Source of the DNA: Hyperoodon ampullatus
Lineage: Eukaryota > Chordata > Mammalia > Artiodactyla > Ziphiidae
Direction: 5' to 3'
DNA: 64,000 nt
NCBI GenBank assembly: GCA_949752795.1
Contig: OX457074.1
Location: forward strand, 3,237,527 to 3,301,526
The stretch's first letter is position 1, and every line of letters starts with the position of its first letter. Below are positions 22,101 to 36,100 of this stretch, in pieces. The notes beneath the pieces were generated by a model that was given only the letters and a program-made list of their open reading frames with translations, made no database searches and was not told where the DNA came from. Made by a program: the position numbers and the translations under genes.

Positions 22101-25100
22101 ACTTTGGTCCTGATCAACCTGAGAAGCTGTGACAAAAAGAAAGTCTTGGAGGAGGAGAGACAACGGGTACGGTTCCTGCAGCAGTGTCGTTCTCGGGAGA
22201 CCAGGTACAATTGACAGTAATGGGTCAATTCTAACAAATGATAATCCTATTTGGAAAATTAATATATATTGGCAGGATGTGGCAGTTTGAACAGTTTTAC
22301 TGTGGCTATTCCTTTGTTCCTAAAAATGGGAGATTAAGTTCTAGACATACATACCTGTGATGGATATGAGTTTATTAATATCATATGAAGATCCAGGGAT
22401 TACCAATTGAAAAGCACAACCATTTATCTCCACAAAAAGGAAGATTGGTCCATCCTCCCCTTGCCTCTGTGTTGGCGGGAGCCTCTGTCGCCCTGATCCC
22501 TGCTGGGTAGCATTTGCCTTTTAACAGAAGCCTTCCTCTGTAGATCGAGAAGGAACACCGGAGCCCGGTCAGGGAGTGGCTTTGTTGCTTTTCAGATCCC
22601 ACGGTGGCCCGCTGTCCTCCGCATGAGCAGAGCCAGCCTGATCCTTCGGGACTGAGCTTCTGGAACCGGGGCATGGCATCTCTGTTTGGATGGCACTGTG
22701 TTTCTCAGAGCGTGTTCATGTGCACTGTCTTCCCTGGAAGGGGGATGGGTAGGTGGTAGCATGGGGTGTTGTATGGTCCTGTTTTTGGAGCTAAGAAGAC
22801 CAAGACTCTGGAAGGGGAACTGCCTTGTACAGGTCACCTCGCTGGTAAGTGGCAGGTCTGGACACAGAGCCCGCTGGGTGGGCTGCAGTCCATTAAACTC
22901 CTGGAGAAGGAGGCAGCGTCAGCTAAGGGGCAGCCAGGGCCCTCCTCTGGATCAGTCTCCTCGTCATGACTTAGCCCTGGGTGGCTCAGGGGCTCCTGGT
23001 TTCCCTGCTGTAAAAGGGGCTTATCATTCCTCCCTCCCTGACCTCCGCCTCCCCGGGGTGCCGTGAGGAAGAGTGAGATCATCACAGCTCATAAAAGCTC
23101 ATCAAGCTCATCCATGAAGCCCTCAAATTTAGCAAAACACAAGCTGCCAGTTCGCCAGAGAAGGGTAGCAGGGGTTGTGACTGGGAAGATGGCGACAGTC
23201 TGCCTCGTCAGAACAAAGCCAAGAGGGAAATAGGCTCTACTTGTAACGGGAGAGAACCTGGTGAGCCGTCAGGGAGACCGTTCCAGCCAGCTCTCAGAGC
23301 ACTATGACACTTGCTGTCCCGGGAGGGCTAGAATCTCCTTTCAGGGAAACGTTCATGCGTTCATTTATTTAGGAAATGCTGACTGACCACTGTTGCGTGC
23401 GAGGCCTCCGTCTGGCCCTAGATGACATCCGTGTCCTTGGAAAGGCCATGTCCTCTCCAAGCTTGGTCCCAGGAAACCCTAACGGCAGCCCTGTGTTCTG
23501 CTTCCCAACAGGAAGGAGGAAGTCAAGGGCTTTCAGGCCGTGCTTCTAGAGAAAACTGAGAAGTATGAGAAGGAAAACTGTGGAGGCTTCCGCCTGATTT
23601 ATCCCAGTGTGAATTCGGAGAAGTATGAGAAGTTTTTCCAGGACAACAACTCCCTCTTCCAGAATACAGTTGCCTCCAGGGCTCGGGAGGTGTATGCCCG
23701 GTAGGAAGGCTCCTGGGGCTAGGGGAGCAGGGTGTTGGGGGAAGAGGGGTTTGCTTGACCTGCGGGGTAACCTTGGGGCAGCCTTGAAGTTGCTTTGGTC
23801 TTGCAAGGACCAGGAATCGTAAGATTCTTTGGTGTGGGATGTTGTTAAGTGGATATGAGGCTGTTTCTAGAAACTCACCCACGAGACAGGCACCCTCACC
23901 CCACTCCAGAATGCTCAGCCTCTCAGGGCTGCTTCCTGGATTCATGTAGGTGTCAAATCTAAGGGCCGGAAGGGACTCATCCCATCCGGTCCATTCCCCG
24001 CCCTCCACCTCATTTCATGGAGCAGAAAAAGGATCGTACAGCAGATAACGACAGAAGAGGCTCTAGAACCCCTGTCTCCGGAGTCATGTGACTGAGTTAT
24101 TTCCATCACATCATTGGCCAGAGAGGCCCAGCATAGGAAGGGGTCCAACGTGGGAGCCCCTAACTTTAGCCTCCTACCCAGGCCTTCTTCCCAGCACCTG
24201 CCAGTTGTGGGATCTGGCCTACTGGGAAGTGAGGAGAGAGGTGGGGTGTGGTGAGTGGGGTGCAGCCCGCCACTCCACCCTATGAGGTGGGCAGGGCAGG
24301 GTGTCTCATTGCCCTCAAGGAGAGTGTCCCCATGCCCAGCCCATCCCTAACCTACATGACTGTTCCTCACTGGGCAGGCAGCTGATCCAGGAGCTGAGAC
24401 TGAAACAGGAGAAAATATCCTTCCAAACGAAAGATAAGAGGGTAGAAATGCAGGGGGAATCAGCAGGCGAGCGAGCGAGAGGCAAGAGCCTGCAGAGCTG
24501 GCGACAGAAACAAAGGCAGGAGTGCAAGACCGCCACCAGCCCGGCCTCCGAACAAGTAAACCGGGATGGGGGGGGGCGTGCGCATGCCCAGCACCCTTCC
24601 CTGGCTGGGGCCATTCCAGGGGGGATGCCGAGGAGACCACCACTGAGAGCTCAGGCACACTGAAGGAATGCTGCCGCGTGGAGGGCTGGGCCCCGGGCGG
24701 GGAGCCCGGAGGCCTTCAGAGGATCCCTGCGTCCAGGCAGAGAGGACTCTCGCTGGTCCGCCCCTCTTCCTTCAGCGGGAGTCAAAGCAGCTGGGAGGCC
24801 GACCACCATCCCCATGTAGGGAGCAGGCTCTAAGACTACCTGTGGTCGTGGTCCCCAGCTCTAGTTTGGGTGGGAATGCTCCCCTCCAGCAGGCCAGGGG
24901 CACAGCTGAGAGAGGAGGCCACAGGGAAGAGCTTCTGGGAGGCAGGACCTCAGAACACTACACGGGGTGACTGAACACAGCTGGTGCTTCCAGCCTGCTC
25001 TCTGCTCAAAGTGTGGACCAGCCTCTAGGCTGGGGCCAGCTATCCAGTTGTCCTATCGTCTGAATCTCTGGATCCCCCGCTTCTCTGCCTAGCTCTCTCT

Positions 25101-28100
25101 TCTGGCTCACTGGGAAGATTCAGTTGACTTTTCAGTCCATCTCCTTCTCAAAGGCTTACCTGAAGGGACAGGTTTAGAGCAGGTTTTTATTTTTATTTAA
25201 AATAAGTTTGTTAGGGTCATAGACCCTTCGAGAATCTGATAAAAGCTATGGAATCTCTTGCCATCATGTATACAAAGATACAATTTTAAAACTGCAGTTT
25301 CAAGTGGCTCAAAGGCCCCGTGAAACCATCCATGAGCCCTTTAGGGGTCCTTGAACCCCCGGTTAAGAGCCCCCGATCAGAGAGACTTTGATTCCGATTG
25401 CTTTCCTCTCCTCCTCGTCTCCGTTGCACCCACCCTTGGGTGCAGATGACCTGGAAGTGGACAGAGCTGGGTTCCCACGGGCTGTACGTTTGGTTTCCTC
25501 CTTCCCAGCACCTCCAGCCGTTGACATTAGTGTCCTGCACGCCCGACATTCTGTCGAGCATCAGAGCCACAAAGAAACATGAGACAGACAGCAGCCTCGA
25601 GCAGGAGGCCCCCAGGGAGGAGGCTGGCCCCGCTCCCCATAGGCCTACATCTGCGAGGCCTGTCAGCTCTATTACTGACTTGAGGAAGTCAAGCCTCCTC
25701 GGCTGCTCCAGGCCAGAGCTCAGTAAACCCGTCTCCAGAATCAAGGAAGCCAAGTCCACCTCTACAGTGGACACAATCACCAGCACTGTGGTAAGTAGAG
25801 CAGTCTGCCTTCCCTGAGGGCCGAACTGGTGGTGGGGTGGGGTGGGGGGTGAGGTAGGAGTCTGGCTTTCTGGCCCCTTCTCTGCACTTACTATGGCCCT
25901 TTGAGTAAGCTACTTACCCTCTCTGGGCCTCAATTTCCCCACTTGTGAAGCCCAAGCTGTGGAATGGCATACTGTTAGGGGTCTAGACCTATACCATTAG
26001 GGCTTTTAGAAAGGCCGTCTTATGCATCCCCTCTTTTGGGCAGGTTACCACCGGTTGTGTTAGTTTCCGTAGGGCTGCTGTAACAAATTACCATAAACTT
26101 GGTGGCTTGAGACACGAATCTATTCTCTCACAGTTCTGGAGGCTAGAGATCTGAAAACAAGGTGTTGGCAGGGCCATGCTCCATGTGAGGGCTCTCTAGG
26201 GAGGATCCTTCCTTGCTTCTTGCTAGATTCTGGTGGTTGCTGGCAATCCTTGGCATTCCTTGGCTTGTGGCAGCATAACTCCAATCTCTGCCCTGTCATC
26301 ACAGGGACTTGTTCCTGTGCTTCTCCTCTGTGTTTCTTCACATGGCTTTATAAGGACACCAGTCATTAGATTTAGGGCTCACCCTAATCCGATATGAGCT
26401 TTTTTTTTTTTTTTTTTTTTTGAGTGAGGGCAGGGCAGTAGAGAATGGGGTCAGGCAGGCTGGCAGGGGAAAGGAGGGAGGTGGATGAGGTCTGTCGTTG
26501 TAAGTCATAGTTTGAACCTATAATTCAGTTGGAGAGACAGACTGATATTTGTTTATAAAGAGTTCTCAAAGGTATGCTAAAAACTTGGGCTTTATTCTGT
26601 GCTAAGTGAAGATGTTTAAGCAACAGAGCAATCCAGCCAAGTTTTTATTTCAGAAAGATAACATCGTCCATGTGGAGGAGCAGTTGAAATAGACTTTTTT
26701 TTTTCTTTCTTTTTTTGTTGTACGCAGGCCTCTCACTGCCACGGCCTCTCTCGTTGCGGAGCACAGGCTCCGGACGCGCAGGCTCAGCGGCCCTGGCTCA
26801 CGGGCCCAGCCGCTCCACGGTATGTGGGATCCTCCCAGACTGGGGCACGAACCCGTGTCCCCTGCATCGGCAGGCGGACTCTGTGAGCTTATTTTAACTT
26901 GAGATCTGCAAAGATCCTATTTCCAAATAAGGTCATGCTCTGAGGTTGTGGGTGTACATGAATTTTGGGGGGGATATTTTTGAACCCAGTCCACGACCTA
27001 AACAGTCTTTTTCAAACTCCATTGTTGTACAGACACCTTTTGAAGGAAAGAAAGCTCTTTTAGATTCCAATTGTAAACTTAAATTATTTGTATAAATATA
27101 TACAAGCATAAAACCAGATATAAAGTCTTTACACATATATAGCTCTTATGCAGCTGCAAAACAAAACAAGTAGCACCAATAAAATTTTCATAAGATATTA
27201 ATTTAATATGACAGTTGATTTTCTATTTTTCTGGAAACTAACTTGCCACATGAATGTAGTACCAACAATGCTAACACAGGTTCTTTTGTATTCATCATAC
27301 TTAGGTCCACCAAAAGCTATGTGATGACTCTACTATAACTACTGGAAAATCTTCCGCGTTGTTGGGTCTTTGCTTGGTCCAAGTGCAGTGTAGAGTAGTG
27401 CAATGTTTTTCAAATTTCTAACCATAGCCCATAGTAGAAATTCATTTTATTTCATAGTCCGACACATACACACACATACAACTGGAGAAAAGTTTCTAAA
27501 ACAGTGCTTAGCCACACTGCATATAGTGACTCATTCTATTCTTTTAAAAATACCCGTTACATGGGCTTCCCTGGTGGCACAGTGGTTGAGAGTCTGCCTG
27601 CCGGTCCAGGGGACACGGGTTCGAGCCCTGGTCTGGAAAGATCCCACATGCCGCAGAGCAACTGAGCCCATGAGCCACAACTGCTGAGCCTGTGCGTCTG
27701 GAGCCTGTGCTCTGCAACAAGAGAGGCCGCGACAGTGAGAGGCCCGCGCACCGCGATGAAGAGTGGCCCCTGCTCGCTGCAACTAGAGAAAGCCCTCGCA
27801 CAGAAACGAAGACCCAACACAGCCAATCAATCAATCAATCAATCAATAGAAATGCTGTAGAATTATTTTTTAAAAACCCATTACAGTCCACTAAATTAAT
27901 TTCCTGACCTACTGGTAGGTTTGCAACCGTGGTTTGATAAACACCTTTACAAGAGTATGCTTTGGAGCTTCATCACATTGGATTTGGCAATGATTTCTTG
28001 GATATGACACCAACCCCACAGGCAACAGAAGCAAAAGTAGATAAGTGGGACTACATCAGACTTAAACAGTCAACAAAATGAAAAGGCAACCTGTGGAATG

Positions 28101-31100
28101 GGAGAAAACATTTGCAAACCATATATCTGATAAGGGGTTAATATCCAGACTATATAAAGAACTCTTACAACTCACAATGACAACAACAAAACAACCTGAT
28201 TAAAAAATGGGTAGAGGGCTTCCCTGGTGGCACGGTAGTTAAGAATCCGCCTGCCAATGCAGGGCACACAAGTTCGAGCCCTGGTCCGGGAAGATCCCAC
28301 ATGCCATGGAGCAACTAAGCCCGTGTGCCACAACTACTGAGCCTGCGTTCTAGAGCCCTCGAGCCACAACTACTGAGACTGCGTGCCACAACTACTGAAG
28401 CCCACGTGCCTAGAGCCCGTGCTCTGCAACAAAGAGAAGCCACGGCAATAAGAAGCCCGCGCACCACAACAAAGAGTAGCCCCACTCACCGCAACTAGAG
28501 AAAGCCTGCGTGCAACAATGAAAACGCAACGCAGCCAAAAATCAAATAAATAAATAAATAAATAAATGGGTAGAGGCGGGCTTCCCTGGTGGCGCAGTGG
28601 TTGAGAGTCTGCCTGCCGATGCAGGGGACATGGGTTCGTGCCCCGGTCTGGGAAGTTCCCACATGCCATGGAGTGGCTGGGCCCGTGAGCCAGGGCTGCT
28701 GAGCCTGCGCGTCCGGAGCCTGTGCTCCGCAACGGGAGAGGCCACAACAGTGAGAGGCCCTCCTACCACAAAAAAAAAAACAAAAACAAAATTGAGTAGA
28801 GGCTTAAATAGACATTTCTCCAACGTGAAATCAGCCAGTCACGAAAAGACAAATACTGCATGATTCCACCTATATGAGGTATCTAGAGTAGTCAAACTCT
28901 TAGAAACAAAAGGTAGAAGGGTGGTTGCCAGGGGCTGTGGAGAGGCAGAAACAAAAGGATGTTTAATGGTTGTAAGTTTCAGTTTTGCAAGTTAAAAAGG
29001 TTCTAGAGATGTTTTGCACAACAGTGTGCATATAGTTAACACTACTATACTTTACACTTAAAAATGGTTATGATGGTAAGTTTTACATTATGTGGGTTTA
29101 TGTGAGCCACAACTACTGAAGCCTGCGTGCCTAGAGCCTATGCTCCGCAACAAGAGAAGCCACCGCAAGGAGAAGCCCACACACCTCAACGAAGAGCAGC
29201 CCCCGCTCACCACAACTAGGGAAAGCCCGCGTGCAGCAACGAAGATCCAACGCAGCCAAAAATAAATAAAATTTTTAAATAATAATAATGAGTAAAGAGT
29301 ATACTTTGGGGAATCTGGATGCCACTGTTTAGATCCTGGAGTCTCCTTTTATTATATATATGACTCCCATCTAGTCACTCTCATCTCCCTAAGCCTCAGT
29401 TTCCCCATCTAAAAAATGGTGTTTTCATAATAGTACCTACCAGCGGATCATTGTGAGGATTAAATGAAAAGATCCACGAAAGTGGATCCACGAGTGGTGT
29501 TTCTCACACAGGAGTCAGTATGCATTAGCTAGTATTTTAATATAACTACTTCTTAAGACTGGCCTTGCTCTTTTTGCATTAACCTAAGGCTTACAGCAGT
29601 ACTACTTAACACTAAAGAGATTTAAAAAATAAGGCAGCTAAAAACAATTCATTATTTTTTTTTCTTTTTTGGATTTCATGATGATTTAATCAAAATCATT
29701 GGTTCAGGATGTTGTATCATACTTGGTTCATTCAAAGCCTTTGACTGTTTTGTTTATACACTTGTCCCTTTATCCCTGTGCTCACCTCCCATTCATCTAT
29801 CCACCATCTTTTGTTAGTTTGTTTCCTTGTAAAGAAGGGATTTCTAAATTTTTTTGTAATTTTTATTTTTTAATTTTTATTTTAAAAAAATTTTTGGTCA
29901 CACTGTATGGCATGCAGGATCTTAGTTCCCCGAGCAGGGAATCTAACCCGAGCCCCCTGCAGTGGAAGCACGGAGTCTTAACCACCGGACCGCCAGGGAA
30001 GTCCCAAGAAGGGAATTTTTTAAATACATGCATTTAAAATCTGTTTAAATGTGATTGGATTGTTTATCTCATTCTATGTCCTATTTTTTTTCTTATTGAG
30101 CCCCACTTTTTTTTTTTTTGCTAAAATCTTAACTGTACAATTCTGACAAATAAATACACCTGTGTAATCCATATCCCTATCACAATATAGACCTTTCTGA
30201 TATTTCCCCAAAGTTCCCTCCTGCCCATTCCTAGGCAATTGCCCTTCTGCTCCCTGCATCCCTCCCCAAGGCATCCACTATCCTGACTCTGACTTTTTCA
30301 ATCTTAGAGTAGTTTTGCCTATTGTAGAATTCTGTGCAAATGGAATAATATAGTATGTATTCTTTTGAGTCTGACTTCTTTAGTTCAGTATTATATCTGT
30401 GAGATTCATTCATGTTGTTGGGTATATCAGTTCTTCTTTATTGCTGAATCGTGTTCCATTGTACAAATACACTGCAGGGTTTTTAAATCATTCTCCTGTT
30501 GATGGACATTTGGGTTGTTCCCAGTTTTTATTCTTTTATTGCTATTGTGATTAAAGCTCTTATGAATGTTCCTGTACAAGTCTTTTTGCGGACATAGTTT
30601 TCATTTCTCTTGGATAATTACCTAGAAGAAGGATTACTAGGTCAAAGGGTAGATCTATGTATAACTTTATAAGAAACTCCAAAGTCTTTATTTAAAGTGA
30701 TTGTATCTTTTGTACATTTCAGCCAACAATGAATGAAAGTACCAATTACTCCACGTTTGTCAACATTGGTGCTATCTGTCTTTTAAATTTTAGCCATTCT
30801 AATGGCTATGTTGTGATTTCTCACTGCAGTTTTAATTTGCATTTCTCTGATGATGAAGCATGTCAAGCACTTTGTCAAATGCTTATTGGTCATTCTTGTA
30901 TGTTTCTTTATGGAGAGTCTGTTCAAGTTTTTGCCTTCCTCCCTTTTAAGAAATGGGATTATTTATGTTTTTACTATTGTGTTGTAGGAATGCTTTATAT
31001 AGTCTGGAAACTTGCCTATTCTTTTTCTTGATAGTGTTTTTTGATTAGTGAAAAAACTTAATTTTGATGAAGCTTACCAATTTTTCTTTTATGGTTTTTG

Positions 31101-33119
31101 CTTTCTGTGTCCTATATAAGAAATTTTCATGCACTCTCAGGTCACAAAGATATTCTCCTAGGTTTTTTCTAAAAGTTTTATAGCTTTAGCTTTGTGTATA
31201 GTTCCATGATCCGTTTCAAATTAACTTTTGAGTGTGCTAGGTGATGGGCACTAGGTTTTTTTCCCCATATGCACATCTAGTTACTACACTATTTATTGAA
31301 AGACTTTCCTTTCTCATTGAATTGCTTGGGTGCCTTATAAATTCTAGTAAGGATTTTTGTTGTTGATTCTGTAGGATTTTCATCAAACAAGTATGTCATC
31401 TTCAAATAAAGATGGTTTTTACTTCCTTCTTTCAAATCTTTATGCCTTTTATTTCTTTTTCTTACCTTATTGCCTGACTGGGATTTCTAGTACAGTGTTG
31501 AACAGGAGTGGAGAGAACAGATATCCTTGCCCTGTTTCCAGTCTTAAAGGGGAAACATTCCAGTCTTTTATCATTAAGTATGGTGTTAGCTGTAGGGTTT
31601 TTGTAGATATTCTTTACTAGGTTGAAGATGTTCACTTCTATTCCTAGTTTGCTGAGAGTTGTTTTTAATCATGAATGGATGTTGAATTTTGTCAAGTGCT
31701 TTTTTGGTATCAGTTGATAGTATCATATAGTTTTTCTACTTTAGACTGTTAATATGGTGGATTACATTGATTATTATTATTATTATTATCATTATTTTGG
31801 GCCACACCTCGTGACGTGCAGGATCTTAGTTCCTGGACTGGGGATCAAACCCATGCCCCCTGCAGTGAAAGCACGGAGCACTACCAGGGAAGTCCCATCA
31901 TTGATTAATTTTTTATCTTGAGCCAGTCTTACACTCCTGGAATAAACCCCACTTAGCCATGATGTATTGTTCTTTTTATGCATTGCTGGATTCAACTTGC
32001 TATTGTTTTGTTGAGGATTTTTATGTCTGTGTTCATAAGAGATGTTAGTTTATAGGGATTTTTTTCTTCTTTTACTTTTTTTTTGGTCTGTTATCTCCAT
32101 AATATCAATTGGGAAGTGTTCCCTCCTCTTCTGTTTTCTGGAAGAGACTGTGTAGAATTGTCATTATTTCTTATTTAAATATTCAGTTAGAGTTCTCCAG
32201 TAAAATTATCTTGGCCTGGAGATTTCTTTTCTGGAATATTTTAAACTACAATTCAATTTCTTTAATGTTATATATTTTATTTTGAGTGAGTTTTGGTGGT
32301 TTGTGGTTTTTGAGGTATCGGTCCAATTTATCTAAGTTGTTGGATTTATATGTGAAGAGTTGTTTATAGTAGTTCCCTCTTATCCTTGTAATGTCTGCAG
32401 AGTTTGTAGTGATACCCTCTCTTTCATTCCTGATATGGGTAATTTGTTTGTTCTTTCACTCTCTTTTTTTTCTTGGTAAGTGTTGCTAGGAGTTTATCAG
32501 TTAATTCTTTTCAAAGAACTGGGTTTCTGTTTCATTTTTTTTTCTATTATTTTCCAATTTTTTTCACTGATTTCTGCCCTTATTAATACTTATGTTCTGC
32601 TTGATTTGGATTATTTTTCTTTTCTTTTTTATAATTTCTTACGGGGGAAGCTTAGAATGTTGATTAAGACCTTCTTCCCTAATACAAACATTTAATGCTA
32701 TAAATTTCTAAGAACAACTTTAGCTAGATACCACAAATTTTGATATGTTTTCATTTTCATTTAGTCCAAAATATTTTATAATTTCACTTGAGATTTTCTT
32801 TATGACCCATGGGTTATTTAGAAATGCAGGGGTTTCTTTTAATTTAAAAAATTTATTTTTATTGAAGTATAGTTGCTGTACAATATTATATAAATTACAG
32901 GTATACAATATAGTGATTCACAGTTTTTAAAGCTTATACTCCATTTATTGTTACTGTAAAATATTGGCTATATTCCCCATGTTGTGCAATATATCCTTGT
33001 AGCTTATTTTGTACCTAATAGTTTGTACTTCTTAATCCCCTACCCCTATATTGCCCCTCACCCCTTCCCTCTCCCCACTGGTAGCCACTAGTTTATTCTC
33101 TATATCTGTGAATCTGCTT

Positions 33120-33160
<41 letters not shown>

Positions 33161-36100
33161 ACTAGTTTGTTGTATTTTTTAGAGTCTACATATAAGTGAT
33201 ATCGTACAGTATTTGTCTTTCTCTGTCTGACTTGTTTCACTTAGCCGAATGTCCTCTAAGTCCATCCATGTTACTGCAAATGGCAAAATTTCATTTTTTT
33301 ATAGCTAAGTAATATTCCATCGTAAATATAGACCACATCTTCTTTATCCATTCGTCTGTTGATGGATACTTAGGTTGCTTCCATATCTTGGCAATTGAGA
33401 AATGTGTTGTTGAATTTTCAGTTGTTGGGAGATTTTCCTGGTGTTTCTCTGTCACTGATTTCTACTTTAATTCCATATCGTCAGAGAACATACTTTATAT
33501 GATTTCAGTTCTTTTAAATTCATTAAAGTTTATGTTATGGCTCAGAATATGGTCTCTTTTGGAGAATGTTTCACGTGCACTTCAAAAGAATGTCTGTTTT
33601 GCTGCTGTTGGGTAGTGAGTCAATTAGATCTGTTTGGTTGCTGATGTTGTTCAGTTCTTCTATATTCTCATTAATTTTCTGTACACTAGTTCTGTTAATC
33701 ACTGAGTTCTATTAATTACCGAAATCCACCTCAGGATTTCATCATGGACATGGGGGTACAGAGAGCGGAGAAAAGAAAAGAAGAAAAAAAGGTCTTTGAG
33801 CCACAGCTATAGGGCTTCTCGTAGAGCTTTCTCTGTCTACTCCCCAGTAGCCACTTTTGAGTTTTGAATTGCCTTGAGCTCAGGTCAGAGCATACTGGAG
33901 GAAAAACAGTAGACTCACTGCTCTCTTGCTGGTACTTTAAATTCTCATCTTCTTCAATCTGCCTGCTACTGTTTACTTTTCAGAATTGTCGGGTAGCTAC
34001 TCTGTGCATGCATTCTGTGCAGGTTTTATAGGAACAGTCAGTGGGAGATACAGACGCAGTATATGCTTAATCCATCTCAGCCAGAACCAAGACTACTGTT
34101 CCTTCTCATTGTTTTAAATTTCCTTATCCCTTTGATGTCTGCATGATCCGTAGTGATATCCCCTCTTTCATGGATGATAAAAGCAATTTCTATTTCCTCT
34201 TTTTTCTATCTTGATCTTACTATGGGCTTATCCATTTTATTAAGTAAAGAACCAGCTTTAAGCTTTGTTGATTTTCTCTATGGTTTATTTTCTATTTCCT
34301 TGCTTTCCAGTATTGTCTTTATTATTTCCTTTTTCTTCTACTAGCTTTTAGTTTAATTTGATCACCATTTTCCAGCCTTTTAAAGTAGAAAGTTAGATTA
34401 TTTATTGTAAGCCTTTCTTCCTTTCTAATATGTGTTTAGCACTATAAATTTCCCTGTAAACACTAGTTTATCTGCATACTGCAAAGTTTGATATGTTGCA
34501 TTTTTATTATCATTGTTTGAAATAGTTCCTAATTTCCTTGTGATTTCATTCTAGTTCCATGGGTGATCTAGAAGTATACTGTTTAATTTTTTAATATTTA
34601 GGGATTTTCTAGATATCTTATGGTTATTAATTTCTAATTTAATTCCTTTGCAATTAGTAGAAATGCTTTGTTAAAATTTATCAAGACTTATTTTACGGCC
34701 CAGCAAATGATTTATCTTGATGAATGTTTCATGTGCACCTGAAAAGAATGTGTGTTCTACAGTTGCTGAGTATAGGGTTCTATGAATCAATTAGGTCCCT
34801 CTGGTTGACAGCGTCACTCAGATTTTCCATATCTAGACTGATTTGGCTTCTACTTTTTATATCAGTTGCTGAGGGATGGATGTTAAAAATCTCAGCCCCA
34901 ATTGTGGATTTGTTTATTTCTACATTTTGTTCTGTCAATTTTTGTTTCATGTGTTCGGAAGCTCTTTTCTTAGGTACACATTTATAATTATTTTGTCTTT
35001 TTGATGTAGTGACCCTTTTATCATCATGAAATGATAAAATCTTCTTTATCCCAGGTAATACTCCCTGTCCGAGAATTTATTTTGTTTGATATTAATATAA
35101 CCACTCCAGCTGGTTATGGTTAGTGTTTGCATGGTATATCTTTTTTTAAAAATTCTTTTAATTTCAACTCACTTTTCTCATTATATTTAAAGGATTTCTC
35201 TTATACACAGACATAAGTGGGTCTTGCTTTCTTATCCAGTGTGACAACATCTGCCTTATAATTGGAGTGTTTACTCCATTTTCATTTAATGTAGTTACTA
35301 ATACGATTTAGGGCTGAAATTCTGTTTGTTTTCTATACATCTTTTCTGTTTCTGCTTTTTCCCCATGTTCCTCCTTTTCTGCCTTCTTTTGGATTAATCA
35401 AAAAGTGAGTATTTATTAGTTTTAATTTCTCCATCATCTTTTTAGTTATAACTTTTTGCCTTTTGGGGGGGTGTTATTCTATGGATTGCAATATTCACCT
35501 TCAGCTTGTCAGAATCTACTTAGAGGTAACGTTGTACTTAATTTTAAGTATGGGAAACTTATTCTCTCTTTTGTACTAACATATATTACTAGTATTTATT
35601 GTAGTGCACATCTGTATACTGGTGATGAATTTTCTGTTTTTGTTTATCTGAAAATGTCTTTCTTTAAAGGCCTTCATTTTGAAGGAGATTTTTCTTGGAC
35701 CTAGAATTCTGGGTTAACATTATTCTTGAAGCACTTTAAAAATGCTGTTCCAGTTCTTCTGATATTTTTCTTTTTCTTTTTTAATGAGAAATTAACTATA
35801 TTCATATCATTGTCCCACATATGTAATGTGTCATTTTTCTCTGGCTGCTCTCTTTATCTCTGAATTTCAGCAACTTGAAATGCAATATGATGTAGTTTTA
35901 TTTGTATTTATCCTATTTAGGATTCTTGAGCTTATTGGTTTTGTAAATTGATGTCTTCCACCAAATTTGGGAAGTTTCTCTCCATTATTTCTTCAGATAT
36001 CTTTCCTGCCTTATTTTTTCCTCTCTGTCGTATTTTCTGTCTCTATCAGGACTCTAGGTAGCTCATATAAATAGAATCATACAATATTTGTACTTCTGTG

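Larger units (their letters stand above)
26058..26996 (-). mobile_element. MaLR-type LTR (MLT1/MST-like), minus, interrupted
   Basis: Antisense MaLR wording: gggctgctgtaacaaattac, ctcacagttctggaggct, aaggacaccagtcatt before the break, then atcctatttccaaataagg and gaattttggggggga after it. Positions 26399-26883 are a later insertion (SINE plus extra sequence). This is a non-coding LTR remnant in intron 12. Confidence 0.8.
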
